Assembly (NCBI RefSeq): GCF_030867145.1
Contig: NC_134429.1
Location: 19,205,115 to 19,269,114 of the forward strand
Direction: 5' to 3'
Length of the DNA stretch: 64,000 bases
Source: Opisthocomus hoazin
Taxonomy: Eukaryota; Chordata; Aves; Opisthocomiformes; Opisthocomidae
This document shows positions 35,360 to 47,085 of this stretch, one piece after another (position 1 is the first letter of the stretch; each line of letters starts with the position of its first letter). Below the pieces are notes generated by a model. That model saw only the letters and a list, made by a program, of their open reading frames with translations. It did no database searches and was not told the origin of the DNA. The position numbers and the translations under genes are program-made.

Positions 35360-38300
35360 CTGTGAGCTCAGACGTCGCTAACGAGGACTGCTTGCGAGAC
35401 ACAGACTCACAGCATGGCTCCCCTCCCGTCATTGGGCCACAGTGGACAGTTCATAGCTCTCATAGGTACCGCCTGTTTTTAAGGGAGAGATACAGGATTT
35501 TTAAGCTTACAGCCAAGTTGTCCGTTAGTACCTTGAAATCAAAAATACTCAGTTATGGGAATGATGGTCAAATAAAGGCGCCCTTGCAGTATTACATCTG
35601 CATGGTCAGCTCAGCTTCGCTTACACAAAGCAGCACTTTGAGGGCGCAACCGTCATGGTCAAATCAGATCAAAAGAAAATCAGGGCAAGAATCCTTTGTT
35701 TATAAATTCCCCAGTCTAAGCTGTGCCTGTATTTTTTGGTTGGTATTCACCTCAGCAGTTATGTAGCACTGCGGATCTAGAGGATTTAGTGGATACTCAG
35801 GTATAACAGGGTTTTTTTGGCAGTGCTTGATTACTCCTGGTAATGACCAGAGACTTTAGAATGAGGTATACAGGCTCTGAAATCATTGTCTTTGTCTGTA
35901 GTGTGACACCAAATGCTTTTTACCAAGAGACCGAATGAATTGTGGTCACTGCTAATATTTTTTTGTGGCTGACGGGACACTGCCTTTTCTTCTATTTGCC
36001 AAGCTCCTCTCAGAAATGCGGTCCCTGCTCAGCACCCGTCTCTGCACTGCTGGGGTACGTTGCTCGCAGAGCTCAAACCAGCCATGCTAAAGCAGCATGA
36101 AAAGCTTTTGTGGTGTTTTCAGTGACTGGAAGAATTCCATCCTGGGTAGCACGTCTGACAGTATCCTTCTGTGCGCAAGAGACCGAGAGATGCAAAATGA
36201 AAATTTGTGAATTATGACAAGCCACAAGATGGTGCTGCCATTACAGACAGTGGGAAAAATTGTTTCTTAGCAGCAAGGGTCTCTGCCGTCCGAGAAGAGA
36301 GCTAAGGAATTTGTCTGATCATCTGTAATCATTACCAATTTCAGCATCTCAAAGCAATGATGCTCCTGTTAGAAACTGCTCCGTAACTTGCACCATCATC
36401 AAGACATCTTTCCCATTTATGAGCATTTGCTCGTTAAGGATGCGGAAGTTTCACAGAATTAGAAGCTTGGGGAATCTTTCTTACTATCACTGCGGTTTTT
36501 TGACACAAAGTTCACTTGGTTATTAGAAGACTCATTAGACTGTGTTTTTTTCCAAAGGAAAATAAATTTAAAGAACATAATTTTCAGACCTCCCCAGGTT
36601 AAAATGCATTTTCATTACAGCAAAAGAACTTTGGAAAGTTTCACTGTATTTAGCAAAGCTTTTCAGAATCTATAGCACTTGCAGGGCTACATAAGCAGCT
36701 TTGTTTTTTACCACACCACCATGCCCTCACCGACAGATGGTAAAAGCTCTTTGTATTTACAGAGGAATCAAACTGGCAGAAGAACAATCACTGCGGTGAT
36801 GGGGTGGAGCTCGTTAGAGCAGCTCCTTGTTCAAGCTGCTCTGGTGCTCGTCAGAGCCATTTCTGGCTCCTACCCTTGCCCTGCAGTGAGCCCCGCAATG
36901 CCCAGGAGCCAGGGACCTGACATGGGGGAAGGTGGCAGCGTGGAGTGGGAGGGCTGGGATGCAGGCAGAAGTGTTGTTGGAATTAGTTTTAAACGTTTGC
37001 ATTACTTAGTAGACCTTTCAAAAATATTTCAATGCTTGACATTCAAAAATGAGAAAGGAACATTTTCATATTTGGGAGGCAGTTGTCTATTAGTTTTTGA
37101 CTTACAATGCAGAGCTGCGTTCCTCAGGGCAGTATCCCACAGGGAAATTCAGCGCATGCCATGGCTCCTTCAACCCCTTCTTCTCAGTTCCGTGCTTCTG
37201 GTTTCACTTCTCTCTGGTGATGCTGGCTCAGATGGTCCAGGACTCCCCTTCGTTGCTGGGAGGATAGCAGACTGGCTGGGGACAAAGAGCCTCACTGCTT
37301 CGGTCAGCCCAGCACCAGAAACTCTTGGTGCTTGCCACCCAAAGGAGAGTAATTGCTTTCTGAATTTCACACTTCTTTTCCATACCCTGCTCCTTCAAGG
37401 GCAGCCAAGTTCAATATAGATAGATGTTGACTTTAATCTGTGCTACAAATTAATGTTTTCTCTTATTTACCAGTATGTTCTTCTGGAACAAATCAGGATA
37501 CAGGCTGCTGGCAGTCTTAGAGTCTATTTTTAAAATTCTTCCCCTCTCTTAGCACATCAGCATTCTTTCTTCACTGTGAGAGCACTCAGCAGAAAGAATA
37601 AATAATAACAAACAAAAGAGATTAATTAATTTCAGTGTCACCTTCAGTGCTAGAGGAAATAAAATGACTTGAGAGAAACGTAGTTTAAGCCACTAGCATC
37701 AGTCCTTAGCAAGGAACAGAGCAGCTTCTCTCTGCACTAGGTGGGGAATGGGTCTCTGACTCCCACATGAAGTTTCCCCCATTCCCCTACTGCCCCCTAG
37801 AACTGAGAGACTCTTCCCTCTACACATCCCAACCCCACCAGAGAATCACCACCATTTATCCATCTGGGATGAATGCCAGGTGAAACAAATAGCCTTCACT
37901 CAAAACAGAGGCAAATACCAGGCGTGAGGGCAAAGCCATTTTCATTGCTGTCATCTGGCTGTTGTGGCTAGGGGAGACGCAGAAGACATTGCGAAGAAAA
38001 CGTGCTTCAGGGAAGAAGTGAGAAAGACACAGCTGGAGAAAGCCCTGAGAGCGGGGCTTCCAGAGAATCCTTTTGGGCAGAGTGCTTGCTAGAAAGGGGT
38101 GAGCCCTCTGTGCAAAAAAAATACCTTCTGTTATTTGTTCCCTGTCATATTTAAGAAAATACTACTCTTATGCAACTTGATAGATAAATAAGATTATGTT
38201 GAAGATACTGGCTCCCGCTTTTATTTTCTCCTTCCCGAAACATCACAAGGAAGCTAGAGTTTTGCATAAATAATAAACATTTCATCATCATTGCTACAGT

Positions 38301-41300
38301 TTGGTCTGAGATCTTTCACAACTCAAAGTGGGATGATGAGAGATCGGCAGCCCAAAAACTCTCAAAGACCCTAAAGAATGAAGTGTGAGCGCATGGATGT
38401 GAACACCCCTGATTCACGTATGCAATCATCTCCAACAGCAAAGCCATTAATTCTGAGGAGTGCAGAACACTGGCCTGGCTTTGTAACTTCGCTGGGCTCT
38501 CACACAGATGGCTGCACTGCTAAAAGGTATTGACTTATCTCTTCCCACACCGCTGTGTGCCTTCCAGCTCTGGAGCCTGGTTTCCCAGGGAGCTGACTGC
38601 CAAGAGCAGCAACACATCTGTTTCCAGCCAATTAATGGAAAACTTTTGATTAGTCCATCTGGTTTGGTCCTTAAAAGGAGGTGGAAACCAAGGGCTGAGG
38701 AAGAGATGGGGTGTCAGGGCTTTCAGGGCACTGATAGACTTTAATGGTCCTGATAAACCTCAGCTGAGGCTTCCACCCACACCTTCTGCCTGGGCCCATT
38801 TAAGCTCAGGCCTGGGAGCATCCTTTCTGCATGGGTTGCTGCTGTAGGTGTGCCTGTTTTGGGGGTAGTTAGGTTATAGCCAAGGCTGGTCATGGACTCT
38901 GACCTGTAGGCTGGCTTCCTGTCTTGGACCTGCCTTGTAATTGGAAGCTTGCCTGGACTCCTAGCTGGCTCTGACCGCTGTTCCTGTCTGCTGTTTTCAC
39001 CTTGGTTGGGTGCTGTGGGACAGAGCCTTGGCTGGCAATTCTCTGCCATGTTGGCTATGGTATTGTACCTGCCTCCTCATTTCTCAGGGAGCAGCGAGAA
39101 TGGAATTATTGCTGAGCTTCCAGCAGCCTCCTGGGGCTGAACCTTTGTTTTGCTCTGGTGGGCTTTGAGATCTGTCAGTGGTAAGCACAGAACAAAGTCC
39201 CTCATATAGTTATTTCTGCTGTTAGTAAGAATGATGCACCCGACTTGTGATCTGGTACAGAATAGCCAGATGAATTTTTACTGCTGGATGTGGATAGAAC
39301 TGAAGTTTGAGACTCCTCTGGATGGCTTACAGGCTGCACAAGATGAGCTATAGGGGGAAAAATGAAGTGGTAAGTGTGAATCAACTAATAATTTTCATAG
39401 CTGAGGAACTGCATAACAAGTATGAATGTTGTTGAGCTGTTTTAAATCTACTTGTTTCAAAAAGCTTCCTTCTCGCTGGTATCACTCATTAGACCTTTGA
39501 AACCTGTATCATCACACAGCTCTTCAACTTGCTTCAATTTTAAAGCCTCTGTTTTGGTATTGATTACACGTGGCATGCTGCAAATAGCTGGAATTTGTCT
39601 CCCTGCTTGCTTTCTACAAGTAGTGTGTAACACCCTTCCAGCCCAGGGTGAGAAGGTACTTTCAGCAGCGAGAGGACAGAGCATGTTCAATTCTGTTCTA
39701 TTTCAATTAAAAGGTGACATGGGCCCTAACATATCACCCCGTAGAGCTCATCTAATGGGCCACCACTAAATGCTTCGTGAGCAGGTCTGCCCAAGTCCTT
39801 GGGGAAAACTGTCTTAGCTTTAATTCTGCTGTGCACGTTGCTACAGCTGGCCAGTAAAGAAGTCAGGCAGATCAACATATCAACACATAACAGTGGCAAG
39901 GGGATGGGCACCCAACACGTACAATTTTTAGCAAAAGTGTTTAATGGAGGAAAGCTAGCAATCATCTGTATTATAACATCATTTTAGAGTTGTGTGAACC
40001 TCATTTTTCTGATAACCTTTTTCTAGGGCAGAATTTTCTGAGAGAAGCAGCATCAAGTGGAACACAGGATTCCTGGATTCTTTCCTTGATGAGCTGTGCC
40101 TGCTGGTAAGACCTGTGCTACCTCCGTTTCCTCTGGAGCCAAGGAAGTTTACTCCCTCCTGCAGTGCTGTGATCAGGCATATATGAATGTATCTAAATGG
40201 CTACATGAATGTGCAGATGTCACTGAAATTCTTAAATAATGTTGATCATATGGGGCAGGTGAACTAATTGACAATTGCTGTGCTGTCACTACGAGAATAT
40301 CAATGTATTCTGCAATCAGTAGTAGTGATGATTGCAGAGGACAGAAGATTTTTGAGGTGTATAGTGATTATTATCAATTTGTCTATTTTTTTTCAATCTA
40401 GAGAGAAATTGTAGAAAACAAATCAGAGGCAGAATAATTAAAACTGAAAAGGGACCACCTTGACCTGGGAATGTGTTGGTTGGAGTGTGGCTCTTGGGTG
40501 CCGTGTGCTAAATCACTTCAGTAGTCAGGCTGATGTAAAGGATTGGCTAGCACAGCGAGCAGCTTCAGAGTCTGCTCTGTAAACAGAGCAGTGTTGCGAA
40601 GCTCTGAGAGCCAGCTCGGAGAGGAAGACACCGAGTGCCTGTGCCTGCAGGCAGCTGAGAGCAGTGAAACCACACACTGCTCCTGTCTCTGCTTCCAGCT
40701 CTGCGAGGTGTGGGCAAGGACTCCAGCAAGGCAGAGAGTGGAGAGACAGCTGCTGTTCATTATCTTCACTGGTCACTTCGTTTGGATGAGAGCTGAGCAT
40801 GAGTATTTACTTGGGTACAGGGTGAAGAGCTTGGAAGAATGATTTGAAGTCAAGGAACTATTTGAAAGTGCCTAAGCCTGATATTCTTAGCAAACAGCAG
40901 TGCTCAAAGGTGGAGGAGGATGCTGAAGCTAGGCACCCTGTGGAACCAAGCAACCTATCAAAGCTAAGACAGCAACTGCTCAGCACCTCTTGGGATCACA
41001 ATCTGAGGAAGAACAACAACAAATCTGGGAGTACCATGGATTCAAAAGCAAAATAATAGCTATTGCCAAACTTCCAGCAGCCACGTCTACTTTGAAACTG
41101 AGTTTGGAATGCTGCTGGAACACATACTGAAAGGAAACAACCTGTGCTGGCCAGGTCCTAGGAAGGCAGGTGGCCAAAAGAAGCCTTTCCTTCCTTGCTC
41201 CATTATGCTCTCTGGTTAAGTGCTTTTGTCTGTGTGGAAGGGACAGGAAAAGCTGCTGCAAATTACTTCCCAGTTCTGTCATCAAAAGCAAAGAAACCAT

Positions 41301-41341
41301 TTTGGTTGAGAGCGTGGGTTGATTAGCAATCTTCCTGAAGA
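35360..41341. other. Intergenic region between MRPL20 and TMEM88B
   Basis: AT-rich unique DNA of about 6 kb without recognisable exons or CR1 copies. In human, ANKRD65 lies between MRPL20 and TMEM88B; I found no ankyrin-repeat coding stretch here. A 246-codon open frame at 36679-37419 has no motif I know. Part of the right end must hold the 5' UTR and promoter of TMEM88B, but no clear TATA box or CpG island is visible. Confidence 0.55.
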
Positions 41342-44300
41342 ATGTCTGGCCAAGACACTGAGGACTTTAGAGCAGAAAACCTCTCTGAGAAGTCTCGGAT
41401 GATTCCTAGCCTCCCGCCATATGACATGGATGACCAGCTCCTTCCCCGTGAGCCACGGAGCACCTGGTGCTGCATGGCATGGACCCTGATGGTAGTCATC
41501 ATGAACTCCTTGGTCTTTCTCATCAACTTGCTCCTGATGCTTGTTATCTTCACCATTGTGCTGCTTCCTACCATTGTGGTGGTTTACTTTGGCTTCCAAT
41601 GCCACTCTCGGGTAAGTAAGCCTTGCTCCATGGGGCTGCTAGCAGCCACCTCTAAGGCAGGACCATCCAGAAGGGCTTTATTTTAGCCTGTGGGGAACAG
41701 TGGCTGTAAAGGCAAGGCTTGACTCCATGAGCTTTGCCTTGATTTTCCTAAGGGGTGTGTACACCTATAGATCTTTTTCATGGGGGGTATGTGCATAGAC
41801 TTGGTCTGACCAGAACAGTTTTATGGCAGTTCATGCTGACCTGCAGGCTCTTGGTTGCGCAAGGGAGCGGTCTCTGCTTGGTGCCGATGACGCCGCAAGG
41901 CTGGCCTGTCTGTTTGTCTGGGGAAGAACGGGCTTTGTGGTTTCTGGACTAATTGTCTTAGAGTAGTTGGTTGGTGCCCATGCACACGATGTTGGTAGGT
42001 TAGGACTGATGGGCTTTCGGTGGAGAGGCAGGACACTGGCAGAAGCTGCCTGTGACTGCCTGGCTCCTTGGGGACCACTTGGTCCCCATCCGCTGTGCAC
42101 TGCACTCTGTGCAGCTGTTTAAGTGCAAAGTGGTCATAGATAAACCTGCAGCACTTCACAGCAAGCTCGTGCGAGGTGCTTGTCTTGTGGGGATGTCTGA
42201 ATGCTGCCAGGAATGAGCTGTATACACATTTCTACCCCTCCCTTCTTCCAGCATTGTGAGAAATGGAAGCTTGATTGGGCAATAGTTGAATTCCTATGAA
42301 AATAATGAGCAGCTGTGACAGGTCAGGTGAATACACTCCCTGGCTTGACAGAGCTGCTGTTTGCATTTTAATATTGCAATATTTCTTTCTTTTCTGTGAC
42401 CTCTGTAACTGAGAGCTGCTAACCTGAACTCCTCTGTAATTCACCCAGGTCCTACACGGGTTCTGATAGGGCTTGTTACTTTCTGTTTAAGCAAGCCCTC
42501 TGTAGTGTTTGTCATATTTGATCTGCCTAATGACTAATTATAGAACTGGTAAAGTCTAACTAAACATATCATCCCCTTCTTATGCCAATCTAACTTTCAG
42601 ATGTGCTCCCAAATGTGCTGTGCAGTTTCTCACACCAACAAACGAGCCGGGTTTGTCAGGAAGGGCTCTGGCTGCGTGCAGGTCTGTTCCAGTAAGGTGC
42701 TGTCCTCTGGATTTCGTGATTCCATTACTGACAAATTTCTTCTTGGTGTATTTCTATAAATATTTTTGAAATTACTTGACCAAGTGTGGATGTGAAAAAG
42801 CACTTCTGTTTTCCTCACAGGCAGTAACTGTTAGACCAGCTCAATATGACTTCTCTTGTTGATTATCCTAAGTTAGAGGAGCTCTTATTTCCTATTTTTG
42901 GGGGAAAACCCTCACATACTGTAGTACCTGCTTCCAACAGGGAGAACTGACTCAAAATGTGGATGCTTTTGCTCTTCCCATTCCACAAAACCTGAACTGA
43001 AAAGAAGGTTATTTAGATATTCTCAATCTGGTGTGTTTATCTGAGAAATATTGAAAGAAAGCTTTTCCCCTTCCCCTTAATGAAATTTGTGTGTCCTATC
43101 TCATCACCCAAGTCCTTGGGACCTCTGAGTGAGCAGATCCCAGCACGGGCAGTAGGAAAGGATCTAACCATGCAGTGGGAGTCAGCCATTTGCCCAGTTT
43201 AACCCAGTAGGGATCTGCTGGCTTCTGTGGAGCTGTGCATGGATATAGCTGTGGACGTCTTTCTCCACAGTGAAGGAGACACCCTCTCTGTCTAGCTGAA
43301 CTGTAGAATCACATTTCCAAGATCTGTAAACTGTCACTCAGCTCTGGCAGAACTGCTTCTTTGGCACTTTTATTGTCAGGGATATTTACTCCGAGGAGCT
43401 GCGTATGTATGGTAAAGGTGCACATTCTGAAGGTGAAAGCTTCCCTTGCTCCCTTGAGGCCCCTCAACCCTGGGACACAACGGTGTGCAAAGACACTCTG
43501 CAAGCATTTACAGCTTTGACTGGGGGATGTGCTGTAGCTTTCCAAGACAGCCATTGCATTGTGTTTTCCAGCTGACATGCCAGCAACACGAGTTAGCCCA
43601 CAGCTCCCTGTCTCAAAGCTCCCCGACAAAGGGACTGTGCTGTTACTGTTTCCTCAGTACTAATGTGTTTGCTGGTCTGAGAAGTTTGGCTTTGATTTTT
43701 TTTTTTAGTGCCCTGAAATTATGACAACTCATAGCTGCTGTTATTGAAAAGCTTTTCCTGATCCTGCAAACTAGTGAACAGGGAGACATCTGTCATGGTA
43801 ATTGCTTTGTAGAACAGGGCAGATGCCAGTGCTGCTGCTAGCTGGAGTGAAGCATAATTCATAGAGAAATCGCATACCTCTGGGCCAGGCAATTCCCACT
43901 GTGGCTCTGACACCTTCTGGAAGTGTTTTACTGTGGGCTGCAAATAGGTGTGGTGCCCAACAAGGTCAAGTGGGAGGCTCTGGATGGCCTACAGAGAGCA
44001 GAAGTGGCTCAGAGGGGTCCTGATCTACCTGAATGGTCGTGCAACCCTCCTTCGTTGTGGGTTGCAACATGTTCCTTCTACAGTCCAAGGGTGTTAGGAT
44101 TTTTGTGTACAAAAGGGCAGGTGTGGAGAATGACTTTTGTTTTATTGAAGAGGAAGTATTCACCTGAAAAAACCTAATAAATTCTCCTTGGGAGAAAGTG
44201 CAGCGTGGGCCACTGCCTTGGTGGAATGGCTGATCTGTCTCCAGGTGCAGGGTGGATGCAGATTCTGTGAGATGTGAGGCTTTTCAGGGTAGGTTTAGTA

Positions 44301-45782
44301 GGAGATTGCCTGTAAAGCCCTTAAATCAATTTTTCCTATGATCTGAAACTGATCCTTGAAAGTCATAAATATGGACTTCAAATTGGACCCAAAATAGGAA
44401 AATGTATGAGGGTTGCCTCCCAGAATTACTCGTTCCAGCTTCAGTCTGTTCCACCCTCACCTTGGAAAACCTCAAGTTCCCCTTAGTGCACACAGTGCTC
44501 TCCAGTTGAAGGCTTTGAGGAGATGCAAGAGGCTTCTGAGTACAGCCAAGCACATCAGAAGCGAAAGCAACCGTGTTGCTGTTAGCTGTAAGGACTCTTT
44601 TAATGCAGACTTGTTTTAATAGGCTTAGAGAGGGATTGCGGCGGTATGGCTTGAGAAGAGCAGTCCTTTGTCTCTGGGCTACCACTTTTCAATGCTTTCC
44701 TAGTAGCTAGGGGCTGATTTCTGCACTGCAGATCCATTAGGTGGATTTTTTTAGTAAGATGCGTTGCGTTTCTCGTACTGCTGAAAGAATATGAAGAAAG
44801 GAGAGGAAGCTAGGGGACATGGGGATTTGCCTGTAGCGTTTGTTGATGCAGAACAACTGAGTGGCTTGACTTGGATCTCCTGCTGCCAGGATGAAAGGAG
44901 GGCTTTAGATACTACTCGGCAAGGACCAGTGAGTGTGCTGGATGCTTCGCAGCGAAATGGGGTGACCAGGCTTTCCTGGCAGACTTTGCAGTGCAGAGAG
45001 ATGCTAGGAGGTAGAGGTGAGTACAGCGTGTAAGTAGAAGACAGAACACAACGGGGTCTGTTCCAGGGCAGGCATCTGGCATCTTCAGCGAGCAGGTAGC
45101 TATAGAATGACCAACCTCTGTCTGCAGGGTCTGACATCGTGCTGTATTTTATTTACTTTGTTATAATTTCCAGTGTGTTGTGCCACCCACGTTGATGTAG
45201 CAGCAGGAGGCCTTTTTCATTTGGTTTCTGCCTATCAAATGCTAAGCTGTGCTATTCTGATGACCTAATACAGGTTCGTGTTTCTTGCTTCAGGATCAGT
45301 GTGCAGTCCTCTTGTCTCAGTGATGCCGGAATAATTGAAAACTTGATTAAAATGTGCTGTCAGTCATATAATGTAGCCTGAAGATTGCTGAGCTCAGCTT
45401 GGAGGGAGGCAAGAGGTGTGTCTCTGAAAGCACTAGCAGCTCAAGGGTACTTTGGTCACCGTTCCTGTCCACCACCAAGTCTGTGACAAGCTCTGTCTCA
45501 CTCTTCCTGCAGGTGCTGCACTCAGCTGCCCGCTACTGCAAGAGCATCTTGGATGACAACAGCTCTTCTGCCCTCATCATCCTTGGCTTCATCATCATGT
45601 CCCCTCTTATCGTGGTGGCCATGGCTATCTACTGCAGCCTGGCAAGGCGTCTCCGTCTCTTCATGTGCTTCCAGCCCTACAGCAGGGCTGTGTACAAGGG
45701 GGTGAAGTGGCGCTGGTATGAGGAGGGAGGCCTGTGCAGCTGTGCCAAGGGGTGGAACACTCAAGTCAAGGCCTGGGTATGA
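41342..45782 (+). CDS. TMEM88B: Transmembrane protein 88B, two exons, 179 aa
   Basis: Exons are 41342-41611 and 45513-45782 (TGA). The donor is CGG|GTAAGT and the acceptor CTTCCTGCAG|GTG; the frame is kept and the CDS is 540 nt. Parts: an acidic/polar cytosolic N-terminus (1-40), a long hydrophobic stretch at 44-86 that contains membrane segment 1, a short loop with SILDDNSSS (101-109), membrane segment 2 at about 110-134 (LIILGFIIMSPLIVVAMAIY), then a basic, aromatic tail ending KAWV. TMEM88 is known to bind the Dishevelled PDZ domain through a C-terminal VWV and to dampen Wnt signalling; the AWV tail here is a close variant. The two-exon structure and its place beside MRPL20/CCNL2 match human TMEM88B. 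Confidence 0.92.
41612..45512 (+). other. TMEM88B: Intron of TMEM88B (3.9 kb)
   Basis: GT-AG intron with the donor GTAAGTAAG and the acceptor CTCTTCCTGCAG. No CR1 copy or nested gene is recognised in it. Confidence 0.85.
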
Positions 45783-47079
45783 GTTTGCAGTATCAGATGC
45801 CCTGCCCTAGCCAGCACCCTCTTCTCCCTGCCCTATCCCTCCCCACCATCACCTCCCAGAATCACCATCCTGAAGTCTCTGCAGGTGAAGGCTGTGCAGT
45901 ACCTAGATGTGAGAGCAATGAGCCATCTCCTACAACTCTGTAAGTGGGTAGGATTCTGCCCACCGTGAGGGAAACGCAGGAAGCACAAGTCCATGATGGT
46001 AAAGACAATGTTCACATTGTCATGGGGATGCCTCCCAGTGCCTGTTGTGTTCAGAGCACAGTGCTGTTTCCAGTCTTAACAGCGTGTTCTGTCTCACGTG
46101 GGACGCAGAGTAGATGCGATAGGATTGAACAGTGGCTGACTTTGCTACGTGCCTCGGAGAGGTGTCTTTGGGAAAGGCGGCCTTTGGTGAAGCATCCAGC
46201 CAAGAAGAAGCAACTGTGGCGTTCCCAAGTGTCAGACTGCCAGTGTTCCTAACCTCTTAGGTGTCTGTGGGTGATGTTTGGGATCCACCACTTTCCTACA
46301 CTCGGGTATGCTTCCCCCACTTAGCAATCCCTCTTTCCCATGGCCTATAGCAGTGCCGTTCCTGAGTCAGGTCATTGGGTTGGCTGTGGAAACAAATGCT
46401 GATCTTTGGGTGTCCTCCCTGCCAGCTGCTGATCTGAAATATGCTTGTCTGGTAGTGGCTGATGGTTATTAACCAGCAAATAGCTCCTTGCCTTTTATGC
46501 TGTGGTCAGGATGTTTCATCTGGGGCTAAATCTGGCTGTGGGTTCAGGTCAGTTTTAGGATTCCTGGCAGGAGGAGCTGAAGACTCATTGTGGCTGCTGA
46601 GCACTACAAGTTCTCCCAGGGCTAGGACCTTATGCCTGTGAGGGACAGTGTGCAATGTCTTGTTTCCTGAGGGTCACAGATACCAAGATTTAGCATTACT
46701 GCTACAGTTTAAGAGTGGAGAACTAGAAAGGGTCAAATGCTGAATGTTGTGAATCTTCTGGTGCCCCAGTAAGGCTGGGTGTCTGGAGGTCCTAGCAGCC
46801 ACTTCAGCGCTGGCACTGTGCTGTATCCCTGTGTGAAACAAGGAGTGAGCAGGCCACGGAGGCTGCAGCTGAGTGAAAAGCTCAGTGTACGGGAGAGGGT
46901 ATGGCAGGTAAGGAAAAGCATGGCAGCTTGATGCGTGATTTTCTCCTTTCAAATCACTGTGGGTCTCTGTAGTGTTCAGTTAGTGGGGTCTGTGTGCTGC
47001 TGATCACTGCAAGCTTTGTACTCCCACTGCCTGTTGTTCTTCTGTTTCCCAAATATAACCATTTTAAGTGTTATGTATA

Positions 47080-47085
47080 AATAAA
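47080..47085 (+). promoter_or_regulatory. Possible TMEM88B poly(A) signal
   Basis: Canonical AATAAA in TGTATAAATAAAGATC, about 1.3 kb after the TMEM88B stop codon. It would give a 3' UTR of about 1.3 kb. Another AATAAA near 48655 is an alternative. Confidence 0.5.

Noticed and set aside
36679-37419. A 246-codon plus-strand open frame between MRPL20 and TMEM88B
   Set aside because: No motif, signal peptide or known family; there is no splice or promoter context, and such length can occur by chance in 64 kb.
38741-39140. A stretch resembling an old interspersed repeat or LTR
   Set aside because: No terminal repeats, target duplication or element motif could be identified by eye; a repeat-library search would be needed to name it.
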